Origin: Panopea generosa
Lineage: Eukaryota > Mollusca > Bivalvia > Adapedonta > Hiatellidae
Length of the DNA: 64,000 nucleotides
Direction of reading: 5' to 3'
Assembly (NCBI GenBank): GCA_029582155.1
Contig: CM055909.1
Span: 46,072,218-46,136,217, forward strand
Shown here: positions 51,801 to 63,800 of the stretch, in pieces
Numbering within the stretch: the first letter of the stretch is position 1
Layout of the letters: every line of letters begins with the position of its first letter
Made by a program: the position numbers and the translations under genes
The notes under the pieces: generated by a model
Database searches by the model: none
What the model saw: the letters and a program-made list of their open reading frames with translations, nothing else
Told to the model about the DNA's origin: nothing

Positions 51801-54800
51801 AACAAGACTATGAGACAGCATCAGCAATGAACAAAATTTTAAATGTAGAAGTATTAGAATCCGAGACATCCAAACCAGAACAAGATATTACCAAAATCGA
51901 ACAAGACATTGTACAATCTGAAAATGACACTAATGATGTAAATGACATCGAAGAAAATCAGGTTACTGCTGATATAGGGAATGATCTATCAATTGCTGAA
52001 ACAGAAGATACAAAATCAAACTTACATATTGCTGAAGTCAACGAAGTGAATGCGGCAGAAGCTTCAAATAATAAAACATTCGTTGTATCAGAATTTAAAT
52101 CTGAGACGGCCACACTGGACAAAGAAAATGTCGATGCCTTATTAGACACTGTCAAATTCGAGAATGACACTACTGGCGTGGATCAAATTCAAGCAAAACA
52201 GGCTACTCCTGATATACAAACTGAATCAAAAATTGATGAAGGGGCAGATGACAATTCATACTTAGATATTGCAACACCGACAGCAGATAATGAGACAGAA
52301 TCAACAACGAAAGAAAATTTAGATGTAGAAGTATTAGAATCAGAGACGTCCAAAGCAGAACAAGAAAAACAGGCTATAACTGATATTGGGAATGATTCAA
52401 TAATTGCTGAAACAGAAGATGCAAATAACGAAACGTTTATTGAAGCAGAATTTAAATCTAAGATGGCTACACCGGACGAAAACCATACCGAGGCCGTATC
52501 GGAAACTGTCAAATTCGTGAATGACACTACTGATGTGGATCAAATTCAAGCGAAACAGGCTACTCCTGATATACAAACTGACTCAAAAATTGATGAAGGA
52601 GCAGATGACAAATTAGACTTAGATATTGCAACACCGACAGCAGAAAATGAGGACTGAATCGACAACAAAAGAAATTTTAAATGTAGAAGTATTAGAATCA
52701 GAGACGTCCAAAGCAGAACAAGAAATACAGGTTATTACTGATATTGGGAATGATTCAATAACTGCTGAAAATGAAGATGCAAATAACGAAACGTTAATTG
52801 TAGCAGAAGTTAATTTTAAGATGGCCACACCGGACGAAAACAATGCCGAGACCATATTACAGGCTACTCCTGATATAGAGAATAAATCCAAAATTGCTGA
52901 AGGGGAATATGTCAGATCAGACTTAGATGATGCAACACTGAAAGAAGAAATTGAGACAGAATTGGCAACGACAGAAACTTTAGATGAAGAAATTTTAGAA
53001 TCTGAGCAGTCCAAACAAGAAGATGACACTACTAAGACCGAACAAGATATTGATCAATTAGAAAACGAAATTGCACAATATGAAAATGACACTAATGATG
53101 TAAACGACATCGAAGAAAATCAGGTTACTGTTGACATAGGGTATGATTTATCAAATGCTCAAACAGAAGATACAAAATCAAACTTACATATTGCTGAAGT
53201 CAACGAAGTTAATGAGACAGAAGCTGCAAATAATGAAACATTCGTTGTAGCAGAATTCAAATCTGAGACGGCCACACTGAACAAAGAAAATGTCGAAACC
53301 TTATTAGAAACAGTCAAAATTGAGAATAACACTACTGATGGGGATCTTCAAGGGAAACAGGCTACTCCTGATATACAAACTGGATCAAAAATTGATGAAG
53401 GGGCAGATGTCAAATCAGACTTGGATATTGCAACACCGACAAACGAAATTGAGGTAGAATCGGCAACGAAAGAAAATTTAGATGTAGAAGTATTAGAATC
53501 AGAGACGTCCAAAGCAGAACAAGAAAAACAGGCTATAACTGATATTAGGAATGATTCAATAATTGCTGAAACAGAAGATGCAAATAACGAAACGTTTATT
53601 GAAGCAGAATTTAAATCTAAGATGGCCACACCGGACGAAATCGATACCGAGGCCGTACCGACAACTGCCAAATTCGACAATGACTCTACTGGTGTGGATC
53701 CTTTTGAAGCCAAACAGGCTACACCTGATATACAAACTATATCGAAAATTGATGATGAGGCAGCTGTCAAATCAGACTTAGATATTGCAACACTGAATCA
53801 AGACAATGAGACAGAATCGGCAACGAAAGAAACTTTAGATGCAGAAGTATTAGAATCAGAGACATCCAAACCAGTACAAGATATTATCAAAATCGAACAA
53901 GACAATGTACAATCTGAAAATTACACGAATGATGTTAATGACATCGAAGAAAATCAGATTACTGCTGACATAGGGAATGATCTATCAATTGCTGTAACAG
54001 AAGATACAAAATCAAACTTACATATTGCTGAAGTCAACAAAGTTAATGAGACAGAAGCTGTAAATAATGAAACATTCGTTGTAGTAGAATTCAAATCTGA
54101 GACGGCCACACTGGACAAAGAAAATGTCGAGGCCTTATTAGAAACTGTCAAATTCGAGAATGACACTACTAATGTGGATCAAATTCAAGAGAAACAGGCT
54201 ACTCCTGATATACAAACTGAATCAAAAATTGATGAAGGGGCAGATGACAAATCAGACTTGGATAATGCAACACCAACAGCAGAAAATGAGACAGAATCAA
54301 CAACAAAAGAAATGTTAGATGTAAAAGTATTAGAATCAGAGACGTCTAAAGCAGAACAAGAAAAACAGGTTATTACTGATATTGGGAATGATTCAATAAT
54401 TGCTGAAACAGAAGATGCAAATAACGAAACGTTAATTGTAGCAGAATGTAAATCTAAGATGGCTACACTTGACGAAAACAATATCGAGGCCGTATCGGAA
54501 ACTGTCAAATTCGATAATGACTTTACTGATGTGGATCCTATTGAAGCGAAACAGGATACACGTGATAAACAAACTGAATCAAAAATTGATGATGAGGCAG
54601 ATGTCAAATCAGATTTAAATATTGCAACACCCAAACAAGCCAATGAGACAGAATCGGCAACGAAAGAAACTTTAGATGAAGAAGATGAATCAGAAATATT
54701 CAAACCAGAACAAGATATTACCAAAATCGAACAAGAAATTGCACACTCTGAAAATGACACTAAAGATGTAAATGACATCGAAGAAAAACATGTTTCTACT

Positions 54801-57800
54801 GATATAGATAATGATTCATCAATTGCTGAAACAGAAGATGCAAAGTCAGACTTACATATTGCTGAAGAGAGCAAAGATAACGAGGCTAAATATGCAAATA
54901 ATGAAACTTTGATTGTAACAGAAATAAAATCTGAGACGGCCAAACAGGACGAAGAAAATACCGAGGTCGTATTAGAAACTGTCAAATTTGAGAATGACAC
55001 TACTGATGTGGATCCTATTGAAGGGAAACAGGGTACTCCTGATACACAAACTGAATCAAAAGTTGATGTAAGGGCGGATATCAAATCAGACTTAAATATT
55101 GCAATACCGACAGAAGAAAATAAGACAGAATCGCTAAAGAAAGAAACATTAGATGTAAAAGTATTACAACCAAAGATGTTCACAAAAGACCAAGACATTA
55201 CCAAAGCCGAACCAAAAAGTGTAAGATCAGAAAATGACACTAGTAATGCAACTGACATCGAAGAAAATCAGATAACTACTTACATAGGGAATGATTCATC
55301 ATTCGCTCAAACAGAAGATACAAAATCAGACTTACATATTGCTGCAGACAACGAAGCTAATGAAGCAGAAGCTGCAAATAATGAAACGTTAATTATTTTA
55401 GAACTTGAATCTGAGACAGTCACACCGGACGAAGACAAAGTCGAGGCTATTTCAAGCACTGTCAAATCCGAAAATGATACACTTGATACGGATGCCATTA
55501 AAGCCAAACAGATATCTCCTGATATACATGTTGAATCAACAATTGCAGAACGTACGGATATCAAATCAGACTTAGATATTGCAATAACAAAAGAAGAACA
55601 TGAGAATGAACCGGTCACGGAAGAAACCGTAGGTGTCGTAGTATCAGATTCAGATACGTTCAAACCAGCAGAAGACATAACCAAGACTGAACCAGAAACT
55701 TTACGATCAGAATATGACACTAGTGATGTAAATGATATTGAAGAGAAACAGGTTACTACTGAAATTGGGAATGATACAATAATTGCTGAAACAGAAGATG
55801 CAGAATCAGATATTGCTGCAGACAAAAGAGTAAATGAAACAGAGGATGCAAATAACGAACCGTTGCTTGTAGCAGAACTTAAACCCGAGACGGCCACACC
55901 AGACGAAGACAATGCCGAGGCCGTATCAGAAACTGTCAAATTCGAAAATGACACTACTGATTTGGATCCTAATGAAGCGGAACAGGCTACTCCTGAAATG
56001 CAAACTGAATCAAAAATTGATGAAGTGGCAGATGACAAATCAAACTTAGATATTGCAACACCGACAGCAGAAAATGAGACAGAATCGGCAATGAAAGAAA
56101 CTTTAGATGTAGAAGTAATAGAATCAGAGACGTCCAAACTTGAACAAGACATTACTAAAACCGAACAAGATATTGTACGATCAGACAATGACACCAGTGG
56201 TGTAAATGACATTGAAGAAAAACAAGTTACTAATGATGTAGAGAAAGATTCATCAATTGCTAAAACAGAAGATGCAATGTCAGACTTACACATTGCTGAA
56301 GACAGCGAAGATAATGAGGCTAAAGCTGCAAATAATGAAACTTTGATTGTAGCAAAATTAAAATCTGAGACGGCCACACCGGACGAAGAAAAAAATGCCG
56401 AGGTCGTATTAGAAACTGTCAAATTCGAGAATGACACTACTGATGTGGATCCTATTGAAGCGAAACAGGCTACTCCTGATACACAAACTGAATCAAAAAT
56501 TGATGAAAGAGCAGATATCAAATCAGACTTAAATATTGCAATACCAACAGAAGAAAATGAGACAGAATCGCTAAAGAAAGAAACATTAGATGTAAAAGTA
56601 TTACAACCAGAGATGTTCACAAAAGACCAAGACATTACCAAAGCCGAACCAGAAAGTGTACGATCAGAAAATGACACTAGTAATGCAAATGACATCGAAG
56701 AAAATCAGATAACTACTTACATAGGGAATGATTCATCATTCGCTCAAAAAGAAGATACAAAATCAGACTTACATATTCGTTGCAGACAACGAAGCAAATG
56801 AAGCAGAAGCTGCAAATAATGAAACATCAATTATAGAACTTGAATCTGAGACAGTCACACCGGTCGAAGACAAAGTCGAGGCTATTTCAAGCACTGTCAA
56901 ATACGAAAATGACACACTTGATATGGATGCCATTAAAGCCAAACAGATATCTCCTGATATACATGTTGAATCAACAATTGCAGAAGGGACGGATGTCAAA
57001 TCAGACTTAGATATTGCAACAACAAAAGAAGAACATGAGAATGAACCAGTCGTGGAAAAAACTGTAGGTGTCGTAGTATCAGATTCAGATACTTTCAAAC
57101 CAGCAGAAGACATAACCAAGACTGAACCAGAAACTTTACGATCAGAATATAACACTAGTGATGTAAATGATATTGAAAAGAAACAGGTTACTACTGAAAT
57201 TGGGAATGATACAATAATTGCTGAAACAGAAGATGCAAAATCAGATATTGCTGCAGACAAAAGAGTAAATGAGACAGAGGATGCAAATAACGAACCGTTG
57301 CTTGTAGCAGAACTTAAACCCGAAACGGCCACACCAGACGAAGACAATGCCGAGGGCGTATCAGAAACTGTCAAATTGGAGAATGACACTACTGATTTGG
57401 ATCCTAATGAAGCGGAACAGGCTACTCCTGTAATGCAAACTGAATCAAAAATTGATGAAGGGGCAGATGACAAATCAAACTTAGATATTGCAACACCGAC
57501 AGCTGAAAATGAGACAGAATCGGCAATGAAAGAAACTTTAGATGTAGAAGTAATAGAATCAGAGATGTCCAAACTTGAACAAGACATTACTAAAACCGAA
57601 CAAGATATTTTACGATCAGACAATGACACCAGTGGTGTAAATGACATTGAAGAAAAACAGGTTACTACTGATGTAGAGAAAGATTCATCAATTGCTAAAA
57701 CAGAAGCTGCAATGTCAGACTTACACATTGCTGAAGACAGCGAAGATAATGAGGCAAAAGCTGCAAATAATAAAACTTTGATTGTAGCAAAATTAAAATC

Positions 57801-60800
57801 TGAGACGGCCACACCGGACGAAGAAAATGCCGAGGTCGTATTAGAAACTGTCAAATTCGAGAATGACACTACTGATGTGGATCCTATCGAAGCGAGACAG
57901 GCTACTCCGAATACACAAACTGAATCAAAAATCGACGAAAGGGCAGATATCAAATCAGACTTAAATATTGCAATACCGACAGAACAAAATGAGACAGAAT
58001 TGCTAATGAAACAAACATTAGAAGTATTAGAACCAGAGACGTCCACAAGAGACCAAGACCTTACCAAAGCAGAACCAGAAAGTGTACGATCAGAATATGA
58101 CACTAGTGATGTAAATTACATCGAAGAAAAACATATAACTACTGATATGGGAAATGATACAATAATTGCTGAAACAGAAGATGCAACATCAGACTTAGAT
58201 ATTGCTGCAGACAAAGAAGTAAATGAGACAGACGTTGCATGTAACGAAACTTTGATTGCACCAGAACTAAAATCTGAGACGGTCACACCGGACGAAAACA
58301 ATGCCGAAGCCGTTTTAAAAACTGTCTACTCCGAGAATGACACTAGTAATGAGGATGCCATTGAAGCAAAAAAGGGTATTCCTGATAAAGAAACTGAATC
58401 CAAAATTGCTGAAGGGACAGATGTAAGACCAGACTTATATATTGCAACATCGAAAGAAGAAAATGAAACAGAGATGGCAACGAAAAAAACTGTAGATGTC
58501 GAAGTATCAGAAGCAGTGACGTTTCAACCAGAACAAGACATTATTAAGACCGAATCAGAAATTGTACGATCAGAAAATGACACTAGTGATGTAAATGTTA
58601 TTGAAGAAAAACAGTGTAATACTGATATTGAGAATGATTCAATAATTGCTGAAACAGAATATGCAAAATCAGATATTGCTGCAGACAAAAATGGAAATGA
58701 GACAGAATATGCAAATAACGAAACGTTTATTGATGCAGAACTCAAATCTGAGATGGACACATCCAGACGAAGACAACACCGAGGCCGTATCAGAAACAGT
58801 CAATTTCGAGAATGACACTACTGATGTGGATGCCATTGAAGCCAAACAGGCTACTCCTGATATACAAACTAAATCAAAAAATGACGATGGGGCAGATGTT
58901 CAATTAGACTTAGATATTGCAACACCGAAAGAAGAAATTGAGACAGAATCTTTAACAAAGGACACTTTAGATGTTGAGGTATTAGAATCAGAGACGTCCT
59001 CACCAGAACAAGACATTACCATACCCGAACCAGAAAGTGTAAGATCAGAAAATGACACTAGTGATGTAAATGCTATTGAAGAAAAACGGTTTAATACTGA
59101 TATTGGGAATGATTTGATAACTGCTCAAACAATAGATGCAAAATCAGATATTGCTGCTGACAAAAAAGGAAATGAGACAGAATATGCAAATAACGAAACG
59201 TTAATTGATGCAGAACTCAAATCTGAGATGGCCACACCAGACGAAGACAACGCCGAAGGCCGTATCAGAAACAGTCAATTTCGAGAATGACACTACTGAT
59301 GTGGATGCCATTGAAGCCAAACAGGCTACTCCTGATATACAAACTAAATCAAAAAGTGACGATGAGGAAGATGTTCAATTAGACTTAGATATTGCAACAC
59401 CGACAGCAGAAAATGAGACAGAATCTTTAACAAAAGACACTTTAGATGTAGAGGTGTTAGTATCAGAGACGTCCTCACCAGAACAAGACATTACCATACC
59501 CGAACCAGAAAGTGTAAGATCAGAAAATGACACTAGTGATGTAAATGTTATTGAAGAAAAACAGTTTAATACTGATATTGGGAATGATTTGATAAATGTT
59601 AAAACAGAAGATGCAAAATCAGATATTGCTGCAGACAAAAAAGGAAATGAGACAGAATATGCAAATAACGAAACGTTGATTGATGCAGAACTTAAATCTG
59701 AGATGGCCACACCAGACGAAGACAACACCGAGGCCGTATCAGAAACAGTCAATTTCGAGAATGACACTACTGATGTGGATGACATTGAGGTCAAACAGGT
59801 AACTCTTGATATACAAACTCAATCAAAAAATGACGATAGAGTAGATGTTCAATTAGACTTGGATATTGCAACACTGAAAGAAGGAAATGAGTCAGAATCG
59901 TCAATAAAATACACTTTAGATGTAAAGTTATTAGAATCAGAGGCGTACCCACCAGAACAAGACATTACAAAACCCGAACCAGAAAGAGTACGATCAGAAA
60001 ATGACACTAAGTGTTGTAAATAAAATCGGAGAGAAACAGCTTACTACTGACATAGGGAATGACTTAATAATTGCTGAAACAGAAGAGGCAAGACCAGACT
60101 TAAATATTACTGCAGACAAAGAAGTAAATGAGACAGAATCTGAGGTCGTGTTAGAAACTGTCTACTCCGACAATGACACTACTAATGAGGATGCCAATGA
60201 AGCGAAACAGGCTACTCCTGGTATACAAAATGAAACAAAAATAGATGAAAGGGCAGATGTCAAATCAGACTTAGATAATGCAACACCAAAAGAAGAAAAT
60301 GAGACAGAATCGGCAACTAAAGAAAATTTAGATGCAGAAGTATTAGAATCAGAGTCGTCCAAACCAGAAAAAGACGATGTAGACAAAAGTACTGAAGTTA
60401 GAATAGCTTCACAAGATGCCGACGAATGTACAAATGCTTTAATTACCCCAAAACCTGATGAAGAACGAAGTCCTATGCAGACAGGTCAGAATATTCTTTA
60501 TGGGCCGGCTTGTGAGCCTGCTGAACCAATTCCACCACCATTATCATCGTTTTTTAATGATGAAGAAATCGTTTCAAATACAAGTAGGAAAGATGATGTA
60601 AATGTGACCATACAAAATGATGCAATGGATAGAGAAGTTGAATGTAATGATGATGTATTTGATAGTAACTCTTATACTGACACTTTCACAACTGTCACTG
60701 ATACAAATGAGGATGTCTACCTAAGTTTCGGATGATACACTGACAACAATTTCGGAGGTAGACGAGGATAATAGTAATCTCAGTGTGTTTGGCAATGATA

Positions 60801-63800
60801 GTTTTAAGACTAAAGAAATATTGGAGGAGTTGAAAGAAAGTGAGGCCCTTCTAACAGTAAAGAACGAAAATGCTACCAAATTCCAAACAATAGATAAAGA
60901 AGGTAATACAATCGAAATTGAAATTGACACATCAATGCCTGATAAGGATATACACAATAATAAAGAGAGTAGCAATAGAGAAATAGAGGTGAAAGTTAAA
61001 GTACGAATTGCTGATAACGGATACATAAAAGATCTTTCAGAGGAAGATAAAGTCAAAACAAAAACAGAATCAGACATATGTGATATGAGTATTGCCGACC
61101 CAGTAGATTTAAAGACTGGTTCTAAAACATTACAAAATGAAACAAATCAAGTAAATGGACTTGATAACACTAGTAATGTAAATGACATTGAAGTGAAACA
61201 GGTAACTACTGATATAGGAAATGAGGCAACATTTGCTGAAGCAGAATATGACGAATCAGATTTAGTAATTATTACAGACAAAGAAATAAATGAGAGAGAT
61301 CCTGCAAAAAACGAAACTTTAATTCTAGAAGAATTAAAATCTGAGTCGGCCACACCTGAAGAAGAAATAGCCAAAGCCATATCAGAAACTGCCAAATCCG
61401 AAAATGACCTTACTGAAGTAAAAGTCAGTGAGGCGAAACTGACTACAGATGTATTAGAAACTAAATCAAATACTAAAGAAGAAGAATATGTCAAATCAAC
61501 ACTCCAAAACGACAATAAGTCGGAATCAGCAACGAAAGAAACTTTAGATTTGAATGCATTAGAATCTGAGACTCCCAAACCAGAAGATGATATTGCCAAG
61601 ACGGAACAAGAAACTTTAAAATCAAAAAACGACAGAAGTGATGTAAATGACATTGAAATAAAGCAAGTTATAACTGCTACAGGAAATGATTCCACTATTG
61701 CTGAAACAGAAGATGCAAAATCAGATTTAGATCTTGCTGCAGACACAGAAGTAAATAATACAGAATCTGCAAATAACGAAAGTTTAGTTGTAGCAGAATT
61801 AAAATCTGAGACGACCACAACATACGAAGACAATGCCGAGGCCGTATTAGAAACTATCAAATCCGAAAACGACACTACTAAAATGGATGGCATTGAAGAG
61901 AAAAATGCTACTACTGATATCGAGATTGAATCAAATATTACTGAAAGGGCGTTTGTCAATTCAGATATAGATGACGCAACGCCGAAAGAAGAAAATGAGA
62001 CAGAATCGCCAACAAATGAAACTTTTGGTGTAGAAGTTTTAGAATCTGAGCAACCCAAACCGAAAGATGCCATTACCAAGACCGAACAAGATATTGTTCA
62101 ATTGGAAATTGATAATAATAATGAAAATGACATTGTTGAAATTAAACAGGTTACAAGTGATACCGGAAAATATTCAACAATTGCTGAAACAGAATATGCA
62201 AAATCAGATTTAGATATTGCTGCAGACAAAGAAATAAATGGCAAAGAATCTGCAAATAACGAAATTTTAGTTGTTGCAGAATTAAAAGCTGAGATGACCA
62301 CAACGGAAGAGGACAATGCAGAGGCCTTATTAGAAACTGTCAAATCCAAGAACGACAATTCTAAGGTGCAAGGCATTGAAGCGAAACAGGCAACTCCTGA
62401 TATCGAGAGTGAATCAAAAATTGCTGAAGGGGTGGATGTCAAATCAGACTTATATGATGCAACACCGGAAGACGAAAATAAGACAGAATCGCCAACGAAA
62501 GAAACTTTAGATGTAGAAGTATTAGAATCTGAGAAGCCCAAATCAGAAGATGACATTACCAAGACCGAACAAGAAATTGTAAAATCAGAAAACGACACTA
62601 GTGATGTAAATGACATTGACGTAAAACAAGTTACAACTGATGCCGGAAACGATTCAACAATTGCTGGAACAGAAGATGCAAAATCAAATTTACAGATTGC
62701 TACAGAGAAAGAAATAAACGACAAAGAACCTACATATAACGAAAATTTAGTTGTTGCTGAATTAAAAGCTGAAACAACCAGACCGGACGAAGACAACGCC
62801 GAGGTCGAATTAGAAACTGTCAATTCCGAGCAAGACACTACTAATATTGATGGAAGTGAATCCAATCAGTCCATTCCTGATATCGAGAATGAATCAAAAA
62901 TTGCTGATGGGGTGAATTTCAGGTTAGACGAAGATGATGCAACACAGAAAGAAGAAAATGAGACAGAATCGGTAACGAATGAAACTTTAGATGTAGAAGT
63001 ATTAGAATCTGAGAAGTTCAAACCAGAAGAAGACATTACCAAGACCGAACAAGTAATTGTAAAATCGGAAAACGATACAACTGATGAAAATAACATTGAA
63101 GTGAAAGAAGTTACAAATAATACAGGGAAAGATTCAACAACTGCTGAAACAGAAGATGCAAAATCTGGTCTAGATCTTGGTGCAGACAAAGAAATAAATG
63201 ACAAAGAATCTGCAACTGACGAAACTTTAGTTGTAACAGAATTAAAAGCTGAGACGACCACACCGGACGAAGACAATGGCGAGGCTAAATTAGATGCTGT
63301 CAAATCCGAGAATGAAATTGCTAATGTGGATGGCATTGAAGCAAAACAGGCTACTTCTGATATCGAGAGTGAATTAAGTATTACTGAAGGGGAGGATGCC
63401 ATATCAGACTTAGTTGATGCAACACCGAAAGAGGAAAATGAGACAGAATCGGCAACGAAAGAAACTTTAGATGTAGAAGTTTTAAAATCTGATAAGCCCA
63501 AACAAGAAGATGACATTAGTAAGTCAGAACAAGAAATTGTTCAATCAGAAAATGATAATAATGATGTAAATGACATCGAATTTAAACAGGTTACAACTGA
63601 TACAGGAAATGATTCAACAATTGCTGAAACAGAAGATGCAAAATCAGATTTAGATCTTGCAGCAGACAAAGAAATAAACGACAAAGATTCTGCAAATATC
63701 GAAACTTTACTTGTTACTGAATTAAAAGATGAGACGACCACACCGGACGAAGACAATGACGAGGCCGTATTAGAAACTGTAAAATCCGAGCAAGTCACTA

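Noticed and set aside
51274-60735. Treating each open frame in the giant exon as a separate gene
   Set aside because: Neighbouring frames overlap by tens to hundreds of bases and continue the same 160-residue repeat without a gap, so they are one disrupted or frameshifted coding region.
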